From the NCBI GenBank assembly GCA_008360955.1, contig LUCM01000570.1, positions 132,436-196,435 of the forward strand: a stretch of 64,000 nucleotides of DNA, given 5' to 3'. Shown here piece by piece: positions 1 to 13,900 of this stretch. The notes under the pieces are model-generated. The model saw only the letters and a program-made list of their open reading frames with translations, did no database searches and was not told the origin of the DNA. The position numbers and the translations under genes are program-made. This stretch comes from Fasciolopsis buskii. Taxonomy: Eukaryota > Platyhelminthes > Trematoda > Plagiorchiida > Fasciolidae. Every line of letters starts with the position of its first letter. The stretch's first letter is position 1.

Positions 1-1841
1 CCACTATCAAATGGCTGCCTGGGTGAATTATTTTTTGGGTATTGACATTTGAAATCCAGAGTTGACCACGGAGCATTTAAAAATGTTCCACTTAAAGCTT
101 AGTCATAAAATGGAAAAAAAGACCTTTAAATAAAGTAGTGACTAGTCACTAAATGTTCAGAAATGCAGGTCAGGCGCAATTCGGGTTTGTAACGAAATCA
201 GGGCAACTAAAGAACAGTCGGGATCTCATTAAATTTTACTCCTGATTTTATAGAACGGAAAGTGGAACTCGCTGGACCTTAAGGATGATATTTTGATGGA
301 ATTTTTTATAGGACACAAGTAGAGTACGGCAAAAACCCTTACGGGCAAACTTGTCGTGCACCGGCAGAACTAGCTTAAACAGTTCCGAAAACAGTCTGGA
401 AATACATTCCTAGTTAGGTGCAGACCCGGGCGAAGTACTTTAAAAATTTTGTTTGCAGTAAGCTAGTAAAAATCGTGGAGAAGCAGAAAGTGTTAATAGC
501 AGGAGAACATTTGGATTCGAAATGAACATTAATGAATTCTATCAATGGTGAATGCAAAATATTAAATAGGTTGGGAGAGAAATGAATGGTAAGGGTACAC
601 TTCTCATTTTAGTTACTTGCACTTACGGCGAGCACACTGTGGTGGTTACCTGTGATAATTTCGTCTCCAAAGTTATTAGTCACCTGAACGTGTAACGATT
701 TTACAACGAAATTACTAATAACGAACAGCTGATGTGGGACCAAAATGCAGGAACAGTGAACTAGTTATGCATATCGGTTCATCTCACAAGAGTACTCACC
801 GTCTTGATTTTGACCTACGCACTCACAGACACCAAAACATCAGGGCTAAGTTTAAGAGTATTGTGCAGTTCCTCAGAATGCCCCACATTCTTCAATATAG
901 AGTGATGTGAAGCTCGGCACCATTAGACTGTCATTCAGCTGGCTACCATTTCCCAATTGTACATTGTGAAAAATGAACATCAGTCGCTATGACAATATTC
1001 CCACATCACTCTGCAATCAATAGTGAGGGGCATATCACTTGCTATCACCCAGGATTTTCGGCGGTTTTTCCTCAAATTTTGAACCTTCCGAAAAGACCAT
1101 GTATGCGTCGGTCTGAACTGATGTAGGACGATTGGTTCCACTTAGACGATGGAAATTTGGTGACATTTGCTTCATAAGCATGCACCTGATTATCCAGATT
1201 GCGTACTGTTTAGGTTGCCACAGATCAGACCCGGCTCAAAAATGGCACGACCAAAATTGTTCGATTCACTTGCGCGCTAGTTGTTTGCAGTATTAACTGT
1301 CCTAAAAACAGCTTAATCGTATACTAGTTCTACAGGAATGTGTAGCAAACTTCTTTTAATAAGGGTCGCGAAAAACTCTTCCGTAGGTATTTGCATCATT
1401 CATATTTTGGTATTGAATTGGGACGTCAATCGAAACAAATTCCGCTTATTTCGGTACTAATGCCGAGAATTTTGTTTTCCATTTCAGTAAACCAGAAAGC
1501 TGGGGATCCCAAGGCCCAAATAATGCAGAACAGCTTTCGATTTGTATTTTCACATCTTACTCCCAGAGACAGTAAATTATAAGGCTAAAATTCGTTTCCC
1601 ATAAAATATGTGCAAGTGCCTTCATATTTGACGGGCTAGAACGTCCACCGGAATTCGTGCGACCGTGAATCTTCTGCAGGTCGCTAATTCATTTACCCGC
1701 CGTTTTCTGTTTACTTCTCCGTCAATAATGTTTCTGATACTGTCACCGTTGTCAACCCTATTCCAACACTCCTGATCCGATTTATTTGACTTAAAACAAT
1801 TCCACACGATCTCATCCTCCTCCTTCGACCGCCCGGATCAG
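1..1841 (+). other. Intron interior upstream of the first visible exon
   Basis: No supportable exon, repeat or RNA gene is visible. The stretch ends in the acceptor of the next exon. The run from about 1770 to 1839 lacks any AG and carries a TCCTCCTCCTTC pyrimidine tract, which supports the AG at 1840-1841. The gene's 5' exons must lie beyond the left edge. Confidence 0.6.
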
Positions 1842-1967
1842 CGTTGCCAAGCCGACGAGATAGCCCGGCTTCAAGCATCTATTGAGGAGTACACCAACCG
1901 CCTTACCATCAGTCAAAAACGGGTGGAGGAACGTGAAATGAGGCTGAAGAAATTAGAAAATGAAAAT
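1842..1967 (+). CDS. ERC: ERC exon 1 of window (42 codons, phase 0-0)
   Basis: The acceptor is GGATCAG and the donor GAAAAT|GTAAGT. Residues 1-42 of the visible protein start RCQADEIARL and end RLKKLENEN. The pattern 'QADEIARLQ...EEYTNRL...QKRVEEREMRLKKL' lines up with the vertebrate ERC segment 'QAKELFLLR...EEMELRI...QKQTLNARDESIKKL', including charge and heptad positions. This anchors the exon to the N-terminal third of ERC and implies that a few hundred residues are encoded upstream. All codons are open and the length is a multiple of three. Confidence 0.85.
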
Positions 1968-4900
1968 GTAAGTTCAATTCAACCTATTGTACACGTCTGT
2001 AAGAGGCTAGCTTAAAGCTTTGTACACAACCATTCATAGTAATTGCAACATCTCATCAAACGCCGTGTGCCTGGGCTAACTCATAACGGTTGACTGCATG
2101 AACAACGATCTGAAAGTGTGAAATATCGGCGGGATTTACGTGTTCATATCACTCGGTGTTTTGAATTTCAGTATTGTATTGCACTGTATAACCTTTTGCG
2201 TACCATAAGTAATGACGCATTTCAGTCAAAAAATGTGAGGGTAAACATAAAATAGAAAAAACTTACACTCATCACCTTGTAAAATGTAAAAAAAAAACTC
2301 ATCCAGGAATAATCATAACACACTAGGACAGGTTGCTCAGGAATTCGGCTGAAACCCCTGTGCGGTTCGTTCAATAAGGCTACACCCAATATGGGAACAG
2401 TGGAGTTTCTGCACAGATTGTAATTCTAGGAGGTATGAGAAAAGCACATTGGTGAGAAATGAAGAAGCTGGGCCTTTGAAAGATCTAATGTGCAAGAAAA
2501 TGCGTGAATATGAATAATTTTGCCAGGCAAATTTCTCTATCATGAAGATAAGTCTCATTTCACATTAGATTGAAGGAACAATTCAGGTTGGTGGTACGAA
2601 GGACATAGCTCGTAATTGGAGTCCTCCGCGAAGAACTCAAAACGCTTTTTAAAGAAAATCTGGAAAAATGACGGAGAAACCAGTAAACAGGATTGGAAAA
2701 ACACACCTTGTAAACAATTGAGAGAGGTCTTTTGTTTCAACCTTTGGGTGTGAAGCTTCTCATTTGAAATGCCCAACCGTCGAGACCCTGACACAGGATA
2801 GAACATGTGAGTAGTCCACTTCCGATTCTTTTATCAATGTAACTCCGCTGAGATATCGTCACGAGAATGCAACCTGGAAGATTTTTCTGAGTTGATGGAA
2901 GACGTTTCGGATTGGTGTAGCCGCGACCGAAGGGAAACTAAACAACATCGAATAACATTTAGATGGTTGAGATCCAAACCGACTCGTGCCAGAGAAATCG
3001 TAGATACGAATATGGGTTTATTGGACAAACTTTGAAACAATCATCGTGGTTCCGACTAACTTGCGCTTGGAGAGGGGGCGACACCATCATCAGCAAGGGA
3101 GCTAGTTTGAATAAGTCGCTGGACCTAGTAAGTAGAGAAAAGAAACGGGTGAACGAACAGCACCTTCAGGCAACATCCTGAGCTGTTAATGCAATGGATT
3201 GTCGAAGCTTTACGCGTCACCTCGTGGTGCAACTGGTTCTGGTTAGTAATGTAATGCAGCACCGCCACTGCAATAAGGAACTGGGACACATCCAAATGTT
3301 TGCAGATTGTTGGAGCTAGAAGAGACCGTGGACAGAATCGGGAAATGCCGGGACGACCTAGTCTAGGAAGAGGCGTCACGCCCACAGTTTCATTAATGCA
3401 GTTTAACCACTTACAATATGGGAATGAAGCGAGGCCTAGCAGCGTGCCAGAGTTGGGACCTGCTTAGATTTAATAGCAAACTGAAAAAGGGTCGCCAAGG
3501 AGGGTACATAGAAGAACGCAGGGTTTAATGTAGACTAGTTCCGACCATTTAAGAACCAGAAGACGTTAAGGCGATAGGGCGAAAGCGTTTTGTCAAAGCA
3601 GCAGAACTGCTAGAATTTGGGATGGGAATGATAGTGACGGGTTTCCAACAGTCAGGAGGAGAGAGATGAGATAACTATGAGTTAACGGGAGGAGAGAGTA
3701 ATGCCATCGGCCCAGAGCCACAGCACCACTTCTTAGGAGAGCTTAAGGCAGACTGTGAGGACCAAACCCTGTGGTAAATTTAGTGGTGCGGAGAAGGTAG
3801 AGCAACTCTTCTCTAGAAAACTTGTAAATGTCGCATCAACACCCTGTCCAAATATGACTGGGTATAGGTGGAAGGATGGATGAAAGCATGATTAATGCTG
3901 TCGACATCCATAGAACATTTGTACGTCTCTTATTCTTTCCACACAACAGTCGAAGGCCTTGCCATAGGAATTGATTGTCGAGTTAGCTGGAGAATGTAGT
4001 ATCGGTATGCTTGATTTTAGCTTTTATTAGGTTGAAATTATACCGCATGCTTGAATTATTACGGGCTTTGTAGAAGTGCTCCTTGCATCTTCTTAGAGAT
4101 TTCAGTTTCTGTGTGAAGATACGGCCATTTGAGACGAATAGTATTTCTGAGGGGCATTAAATATCAATGATTGCTTTAGCTGTCTCTGAAAGTTTGACGT
4201 TGTAATTGAGTAGAGGGTTCAAAACCGCAATAGGGTTATAACAAGTTCGGTGTGGTCCCAAGTCCAGCAAAGGCGAACTGCCGTCTACCATCAGAATGAT
4301 TTGCTGATCTACCATTTGAACCTCTGACATCTAAACTGATAGGCGCTTAATCAACCGGTTGTCAGGACAAACTTTAGGCGACTTTTCTGCGGAGGCTGAG
4401 TCGTAATTGGGTATGGCAATTTAGAAAGTTCTAGTTTCATCAAAAGAGCTCTAGCATTCACAGTGAACTTGTTATTTGCAGGCCCTCTGGTATTCTGTCG
4501 TTTCCAATACACGGGCCGGACTTCACTACAATCACATTTCGGCCACCTATTGGTAGCCCTTACAACATGGCTAAACTCTAGAAGAAGCAAGGTTTGTTAA
4601 TTTAGAACTTTTGGGCTCAAAGCAATTCTAAATCAGCAGGGTAAAAGTATTCTATTTCACAAACGCAAACTGTTTTAAATATGCTAATCGCTTCCAAGAT
4701 TAAATGAACATCCATTGTCTGGTTTGCAGTGTCATGGGCGGCAGTGAAACGTTTCCAAGTCTAACTGAATATCTAATTTATTTGACACATACTTCTGATC
4801 TTGTCTTCTCTTCCTCACTAACCTGACTTTGTAATAGAGAGCTACTCCGAGACAACTCGGCTTGACAATTCTGATCACCTTTGGTCAGGCGGCGGAGTAC

Positions 4901-7900
4901 GCAGAGTACGTAGGCGAACATTGCGAACGGGGTCAAATGCTCCGGTTTCCCGACTACCATTTCTCCAATCGACAGCCCTCAGCTGCCTCGGAACTTCGAC
5001 CCTGAAAAATGTTGCTCATTGAAGATGGCAAGAAGAAGAAAATGTAAAAGCGAAAGACGACTATTTCTCTTAAAAATTAGAGATTTGGATCTTGGTTTGG
5101 TAAAGTTTTTCTCCATTGTGTGGTTAATAGCAGAATCGCCTCGGGAACAAGCATACTTTCAAATTTATTAGAAAACTAGTTGTGTTCACAATTGAAGGTG
5201 AACCCTGTTAGAATTCGCAACGGCTTTTTTGATTTCCGTTTCGAGTGATGAAAAGCAGAATAGGTTGTGGTACATCCTTAAGGCGGTTTTCAGTACGGCA
5301 ATTCTTGTTTCATGAAACTCTCAAGACGTCCTCGAAGCTTATTGTCTAAAGCTGATGCATATGACTTTATCCAAGTGCTCCCCAGAAATTTCTTGGATAT
5401 GTACTGCTCGAAATCCTGCACAAAGTTTATAATGCTGAAGAATGGCCATACAGATTTTTATCGATTTTCCATTCTAAAACGCCTACTACTACTATTACTA
5501 CTACTACTACTACTACTACTATTACTACTACTACTACTACTACTATTACTACTATTACTACTATTACAACTACTACCACTTCTATGTGGTTTAGTCTCAA
5601 TAAAAGCAATTCACGGCTCTTCAGATGTGCAGGTCACTAAGTTTTCCCTCCTCGTCAGAATTTTATGGCCATATAAAAATCCGGGAAGAAAATCTAATTT
5701 AACCGAGTTCCTGCATATTCAATAAATGATTCATTAAACATCAAAAGCATACGGTAGCACGCCATCAAATCAGGTGAGATCGGAATTCAAGTAAATTCGC
5801 ATTCGTGCTATATCTTAATTCTACAGCACGACCTGTTGGACGAAATTCATGGTCTGCGGAAAGGCAACACCGACCTAGAAAGTCAGGTGGACAGTTTGCG
5901 TCAACGCCTGTTAGATCGACAGGATCGTCCGAGTTCAGTTGGTCCATCGACCGCCATATCACCTCCCATTAGAACTCATCAAGTGAGTCGCGTTGTGCTG
6001 ATTTTTCTAAGTAATTGTTACCAGACCGCTATCTGGTTAATGAACGAATTTCGGATCGCACGCAGCGGCTATTCTAAACACCAAATTCATCAGAATCTCC
6101 TACTGGACACAACCCAAGTTGGTCCAACTTCCTCATTAGCATTAGGTCAACCCGCATACAGTTAGCAGATCCTCGAGAGCTCAGATATTTACAGCAGTAA
6201 GTGATAGTCGAAGAGATACGAGCGTTCGTAGCTCAGCCACAGAAGAAACCACTAATCCATCTAGTTTTACGGTTCGCTTTCATTTGTTAACTTTGGTCCT
6301 TTGGAGTACTTAAAGACCTGTGGACCTTAGGGTATAATGCACTCACCTCACGGGATGCCTAACTCACTTGAATGACAGTCATCTGGCCCGCTACACCTTG
6401 CGTAGCAGACCACGTAGAACTGTAACCAGCATTAGATCTTACATTGCCAGTTAGGACGGACATTATTCAACAATCACAGACTGTTTGAGGCGTGCCTGTT
6501 TAAGTAAACATGCATCTGTCCGGTTATGACGCGTTCTTCTATTTGTACCCGTCGCTCAGAAAACGAGACGCACCACTGGTTCACTGGCTTCACTAGCTGC
6601 TTCGTCTCACCTTGTTCTCCATTGATTTTTTCTGCAATAAATGACTAACAACTCATTTAGTCAGAGGACCAAATACTGAAAACTGAGGGGAGTCGATTTA
6701 CAAAATGCACACCTGAAATCAAAGTCAATGAAAACGAGTGGAGAAGACCAGTTTAAAGTATGTGCAACGTACTTCAGATCTGTGAGCCTAAATGGGTCTG
6801 CAAGGCACCAGAAAGACATGAAGAAGCCTCCGAGATCATCAACATACACTGTGTCGGAGCTGAGTCACATGATAATAGCAAAAATCAATTTGTATGCCGG
6901 AAAAATCTGATCCGCGGACAAAGAGAGCATACACACGTTTATGGAAAGAATAGTAAATACGGATGGATCTGTGAAAAACAGCAAAATACCAAAACTTGAC
7001 ATGTGGGATTTTTTGTTTCGTAAATGCAGAAGTTGACTCCAGATCAGTAGGGAATAGTAAGCAAACAATGACTCACTGGTGCGTTATACATTTTTCGAAA
7101 GTGGTAGGAACCTGGCCGCTCCTTGTTGTATTTTGTTGGTTGAAATCCTGGACTTTCATAAGCAGCGCTAACAGGCGGCCAGTGACTGCTCAATGGAAGT
7201 CGAGAAGACTTCGCCTATATGCAACATACGAACTTCTAAAAATTTTGGTAGACTAGGTTTACATGAGATACCCACTTCCAAATGTAGCGCTAACTTCTTT
7301 GCATATCGGCGTAAACATCACGAGGGACATTCGGGTACAAAATATGGGTCAGCTTTAGATAAAAATAAGTTATAGGGGTGAATGAAAGTAATATCGCGAC
7401 ATAATTATCCAACCCAAATGACGTGGCATTTCACGGGACAAAGCCGCAATCCTGTTTCGGGAAGAAATCCCATTCAGTTTTTGATTCGTCTACTCATGAG
7501 TAGATCAAAATGTTTGGCAATTTTACTGGCTGACCTATGGGAGCAATCCTCGGGACTAATCCGTATTTTTACGGTGATATCGCCGAGGCGATAATCAGTG
7601 CCTCCTGCTTATTATCACAAATCACGACGCTGAAGCTGAATTCATGAGTCATCACATTGGAGGTATGTTTCTCACTTAATCCTTTTGCGAAGTCAGCAGT
7701 CTGCGATCGAACCTAACTATGCGGGGAAACTCGATTTCAGGGGTTTATACTGGCGACAATCTAAACGAAATTTTTAAGGTATCCGATCATCTCGACTAAA
7801 CATGAATTGACCCAATACAACCAGTGATAACACCCACGTAAGACCAAATAAAATACCAAACCCACATACCGCTCACAAGCAAATTCGATCTCCATATACG

Positions 7901-10900
7901 AAAGGATAAACATGACATTTGTCAACCGATCGTTGTCATGTTAATGGTTACTTGTTCAATAAAATCCTGATTTTTCACAGGCGCTTTTAGAGAAGTGTGA
8001 GATTTACGGCACTCTACTGGCGTGATTTTCACTTGGTATTATGATAATAGGTCTGGTCATCGTCAAACAGCTGAAAATTGCTCACAATTTCTTTCTATTT
8101 TACCCTAGAGTAACAAATCATTTGATATCCAAAATAACTGCCCGGTAAACCTCCCCATCCCAAGGAACACCAAAAATTTTCCACTGCCGAAATCTCACAA
8201 TGGAGTGAAAGTGTTTGGTAGGGAATAGAAAAATGTGATGCTTTATGCAGGCTTTCTATAGGATAACACGGAGTCGTGTTGAGTAGATTTAACAGTATTT
8301 TTCCGTCAAGGACTGGGACTTTCACGCCGATGAGTTTTGTTTTATTCTGTCATCCAACGCTGTTAGTAATCGAAAGCAAATAACCTGGAAACATCACCAG
8401 AGAACCAAGCTTTCCTTTGGTAGAGGCCAGGATAGGATAGATTCACTGAAACAACCCAGTCCGGGTTTTAATAACACGAGGACTTCTTTGACATACATCA
8501 GCCACATTTCAGTGTATAGTCTTATAAAATATATTTTATCTAATTTAAGAGTGCGCATTTTGGAATAAGTTCGGAGCGGTGATCATCACAAGAGACATTT
8601 TTTGGGAGTTGCAATCGCTTTTGGTGGGCCTATTATTGCGACATGCTGCTTCACACTTGGGCCGCTCAGGATTAAACGAACTCAAGTCCGAGGGTAGATA
8701 TTGTCATCTACTCTTCACTATCGTCTCCATTTACAACCACCTATCAGAATGGTGGCCACCCGCAAAAGTGTTACTTAAACGTTATGCGGTGTTTGGCTCA
8801 AATGTGTTCAGCTGATGACGATTGCGGTCTTTGTAAATGAGTTCTAACGTGGCTTTTGTTTTTTGGAGTCCCCTTGCTGTTTGCAGTTGCATAATCTGCG
8901 ATTGGAGTTATTGTTGTGGCAGTGACTAGTGTCCGTTCTTCATTCCGATCGACCATTGTTAACTTCACCATTTCGCGCAAGGGTTGTAAGCATAGTGTTA
9001 GTTACACAGAATTTTAAGCAAGAGCTGCGCTGGCACAGATCTAGCTCTCTTGTCAAACCCTGGCCTCCTTCGTGTTTGCCCTAACTTTCAAATAGTCCCT
9101 ACTATTGTTCAGAAATTTGACATTTCGTATTTTTGCATGAATTTGTTCGTTCTAACTGGATATGAATCCGTTGCAGAATGAAGCAGAAGTTTGTGGAGAA
9201 ATCACAGGGTTCCGTTTCGTCGCGCACTGTTTAATGTCAGTAGCATATGGGCCGAGGACTAGACAGTTTACCGTGCTCAACAGAGAAGAAGGTAACAGTA
9301 ATGGGAACGTGATTCAGATTCTAACATATTCTATTCATGTGTTATGGTCTCAAAGCGCAATGACTGCAGTAAATGATTTCAAGGCCTTGGTTTGGCCGTC
9401 GGAAACACTTTACTATATTTTTGTACTACTGGAAGAAATTCGACCTGTCAGTTTTTCACCGGGTTCCTTCCCTCTCTGATAAAAATAGGATTACTGGAGT
9501 GTATATAAATACCAAACAATGAAAATTCAAGGGAATCTAGAAGCGTTTCTAGCTGAACCGTAATCTCACTCTCCCCGCTTACTCAAATTTCATGTTTTCC
9601 TTTCCCTCACACCTCACTCCGCCACTCGGAGTCTGTGTATGGCGCCTCATCGTCTGTTTCAACGCAGGAACTGGAACGTGTTCGAAAACAGTACCAGGAG
9701 ACGAAGACATTGCAAGAACAAACACAAAAGGCATTGGAAGAAGCTCAAATTCAGGTGAGTCACGTGCATGTACAGCGCATGCTTATCACGTCCGTTGTGC
9801 ACACTGCAGTTGGGTCGACTTCTTCTAACGCAACCAGAGGTCTACACCTATCTAGTTTCAAATAGCAACTAAGTATGAACATAATCTTTACACCCCCGAG
9901 TTCCGGATTCAATCTGCTCATTCACCTAACTATTTTGCTCTTCCACTCCTATTGCTGATTGTTCCTTCTGACTATCGACCTTGGATCCAAGTCACATTCG
10001 TCCAGTTCCAATTGTTACAAATAGACCTAGGTTTATGCACTCACTTTCAGAAAATCATCGTTGTCGAGACTAATCTTCAACCGGCTTCTCGTCCTTCTTG
10101 GTTCTTCCCTGTATTCTCCAGAATTGCTTTCTTCCAGAGACCAACCAAACCTCTCATGATATTTATGACGCAATTTTTGTGAAAATATTCTGATGAAGGA
10201 ACATTATTAAGGAGCAAAAGTTTGGAACATCCCAGTCAGACAATTGAGGTCAACTCCTTGAGGGATGAGTTGATTGCGTCAGTCTCTTTAGCGCGCATAA
10301 AAGTGGATATGATCTGATAAACAACGCGTCACTGAGTGGCATATCATTTCCTGTGTCATCTCCAAATTATGTCGAGATTACTAGGATTCTTATTAAGAGT
10401 ATTCGGTAATAACATGCTCCTCTTTCACAAGATCCGGGAGGCGCACATGTGCCCACAGATTTCGGAGCAATGTACGGATAGTAAATTTATCTTACAACAC
10501 GTGATTAAATATGCCCGTGTATGGTGAGTCATGTTTCAAACTTATGCAGCCGTGATAGCACGAAGTCAGTTGAATGAAATTTCCGAAATTTTTCACATAG
10601 TTTCGGAATAATCTATAGTTATTTCGGGTTGCGTTAGCGCGAAAACAGCCGCTTGACTGATTCTGCCTCATGTGTAGTTCACCAGTTCTTATGCAGCTGC
10701 GATTGGACATACATCGACAGAACGAACCGTCAGCTTTCTCAGCGAATATCTGTACACATAGCGAGGTAGCTGATAAAGATGATGACCCAAGATTATTCTG
10801 ATAGCCAACGAACGGGAATCCAAGCTCATCAACAAAAACAAGGCACGCAATGGAGAAAAAGAAAGTTGACCCAGTGTTACCTTTCAAGCCTCTATTAGGT

Positions 10901-13900
10901 CAACGTAACTCAAAACACCCAACATTCAGTTATGCTCTGTTTATCAGGTCATTTATTCCACTAACAGGCCCGCAAAAGAGACTGACGCAGTCAACTCATT
11001 TCCCAAAATGTTGACTCTACTTGCCTGACTTGAATTTTTCATACCTTTATGTTTCCCAAAAATGTCCTAGTGGAAACGTTTCAAACTGATAGGGTACAGT
11101 ATTCAGAAATCTTTCCATTTGACAAGGTGTACAGCGTTTCTGTGTGATTTGCCACCCAACAGCAAATTCCGCGATCCAAAATTTTGACTCCGTCAGGCGT
11201 AAACATAGGCAGAATTGTTGTTTAAACTGTGCATCAACTTCCCCACTTGGCAGCCCTCCGTTGGCCGCGGCCGCCTACGTAAAAAATATGCACGCTGCTA
11301 TTTCATTAATAAAGGAAGAAAAAGACAAAAGATAATGACATGGAAATTATATTTCGCCATCGCTTATTTGATTATACCCCCTATCAGTGATCATGTGGTT
11401 CAAAAGACAATTTTACTTCTTTATTTTTTCCAGTATGATCAGATGACCGTGCAACGTAACACACTACGTACCCAGTTAGAACAAGAAATAGCTAAACGAT
11501 CATTGTTGGAGGAGAAGATAAGAGCCAACGATGACCAGTGGAAGATTCGTGTGTCGCAGGCGGTGAGTTTTCGATGAGACAGACACAAGCTGATATGGTG
11601 CATGTAACAAGCCAGGCTCAAATACAAATGCGAATAAAATGCATGTTTTCTGGTCGATCCATTGCTGTTTATCTGAGGGCTAGAATTTGGCTTTTGAATT
11701 CGTAGCCCTAATCTGTCCAGTATGTACATGCGCCTCAACCGAGTAAAAATAGCTCCAACAGTCTGTCGTTTCATTTGCTAAAGAAAACGCTGAACTGAAT
11801 AGTTTAATCAACACCCCTTTCTCGATGTTCTATCCAGTTCGTCAACAAACCGAATTCCTCCACTTCGGTGTACACTAGCGGTCAATCCATCTTTAAAATA
11901 AAATCTGCTCAAGTTACAGTGCTACGGCATGTGATAGTTGTGGCCAATGAACTAAAGACAGATTGTCCAAATATCTTCCAGGCTGAAAGGGGCGACCAGC
12001 AATTCATTCACTGACTATCATCAAGTCAGACGAAGCACGCGCTTGTTTTATCCTATGCTGTCTTGTTCCTCCGGGGCATTTCGCCCTGTTTCTTCTATTC
12101 GCGGGAAGCGTCTTCTACGGTTTTGTGTTCGTCATGTTTTGTTTTATTCTAGTTGATTAGAAGTACTACTGCCCTGAAGCAGCTCCTTCATACCTCACTT
12201 ATCGCACTTCTTTGTTCAGCCTGTTCATTAGGTCCCGACTGCACAAACAGAACAGTTTTTACTTACTTTTATAGGAGAATTCGGAACAGTCACGACAAGC
12301 TGCGCTCCAACTGACGGAACTACGCAACGAACTGGAGAGAAAAGAGGCACAGGTACGTCAGATAACACCAGATATTGGTCTTCTGTCCGAAAAGCTGGAC
12401 AAAGTAATAATCCGATGAATATATTAATACCGCAACTTGAGGTTCGTGAGAATCCTGATTATAGGACAGGTATAAGATTCCTGTAAGGCCTCTGATATAG
12501 GTGCATACCATCTGTGGTTAGAATCTCTTAATAGGAACAGCTAACGACGGATTTTCATGGACTGTTTACTGTTTTTCTATTCAGAACAAACTAGTTGAGT
12601 GACTTTCCGGTCGAATTGCCAAGTGTATTTCTCAGTTGCTGCTAGTTTGGTGGCAATAGAATTGACTGACACCCGTACTAACAGTGAATAAAATGATGCC
12701 CTTAATTGCTCCAATGTTGCACCCATTTGCAGAGCACTGCTGCGTATTTATAGTTTTCTCTGAATCTATCCCGGAGGAGGGTGAGAGCTCTTCTGTACTG
12801 TGTTCGAAACAGTCGCAATCAGATTATTACCCACGATGACCTAGCTGACTGCAAATTACATTCAAGACATGTGCAACGCTTGTGTAAGGCGTAACAATAT
12901 CCGAAGTCAGCATTCGCTAAAACTCCCACCAAACTGTCCAAAATTGAATCGTTGCACAGAAATGAAAGCCATTTTAGCCGTAAAATCAGTACGCATTTTT
13001 GTGACGCAAGACAAGCAAAAACAAATCTGAAGCAATAATGAGCGGAACGAATTAGCGATATCGGAATGAGTCCACAGCGATCAGAATACAACTCCATGAT
13101 ACTTATGACCGGTTTAGACAATCAATAAACATTTTGGGAATGGATGATAGATCGAGATAATCAATGGTGAATGAATATTTGGGCGATCGATCGGGTTGTA
13201 TAATACTGGCCATTGTGTGATGTAATCCGCTTGAATGAAGCTGCCATTCCATCGTTTTCAGTACCGAATTACGGAAGATGTTAGATTTCAGGCACGTTCG
13301 CCAGCATTGAGAGCGATGGAAGTAAACCATATCACCAATGACGAGCGGTAAGCGCAAACCGAGAGCGAAGATTCTCAAAGTGCGACCTGAACCCAATTGT
13401 ATAGACCTCGTTTCCGTGAAAATAAGGACAATCGAACAAATATCGCTTAATCGGAATCATGAGTGGAAACAGATCGCAAAGAAAACGGTGTTTGAAAATA
13501 GTCAATTTGCCCCGGAAGTTCGGTTCCACTACAATGCAAAACCGAAATAACATCCATAGAGCTAAAATGAAAAAATTGTGGCACTTGTACACTCATCGTT
13601 CTTTAATTTGTGTATCAGTATTTTGTGTATAGTATTTTGTTGTCTCACGAAATAAAAAAACACGTTTCTGTGGAAGGACCTGGGGTACCGTGATCCGTTT
13701 CGGAGTTACGTCCGCAGTGTAATTAATCGCTTACATTCGGTGTATTAGATAGCCAAATCTGCCCTGGGGGAATCGTCACTGAGCATCCAGGGAACAGTTA
13801 AATTGGAAGGGGAGACAGGAGATCATTGTGGAGCTTGACTGCTTATAGGGCTGGCTCTAAACCCGTGATGGATGGACGGACTTAAGCCAATGCTTACTGT

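Larger units (their letters stand above)
1968..5826 (+). other. Intron 1
   Basis: The intron is 3859 nt, GTAAGT to CTACAG. Its only recognised content is the MITE-like element copy A near the 3' end. The rest (about 2000-5200) shows no exon or repeat I can name. Stop-free stretches there are short and lack splice borders. Confidence 0.75.

Noticed and set aside
5312..5725. 137-codon open frame with a long poly-Leu stretch
   Set aside because: The Leu run is the (TAC/TAT)n microsatellite. The rest is inside a MITE-like element whose inverted copy has the same frame, so the open frame reflects shared recent ancestry, not a demonstrated gene.
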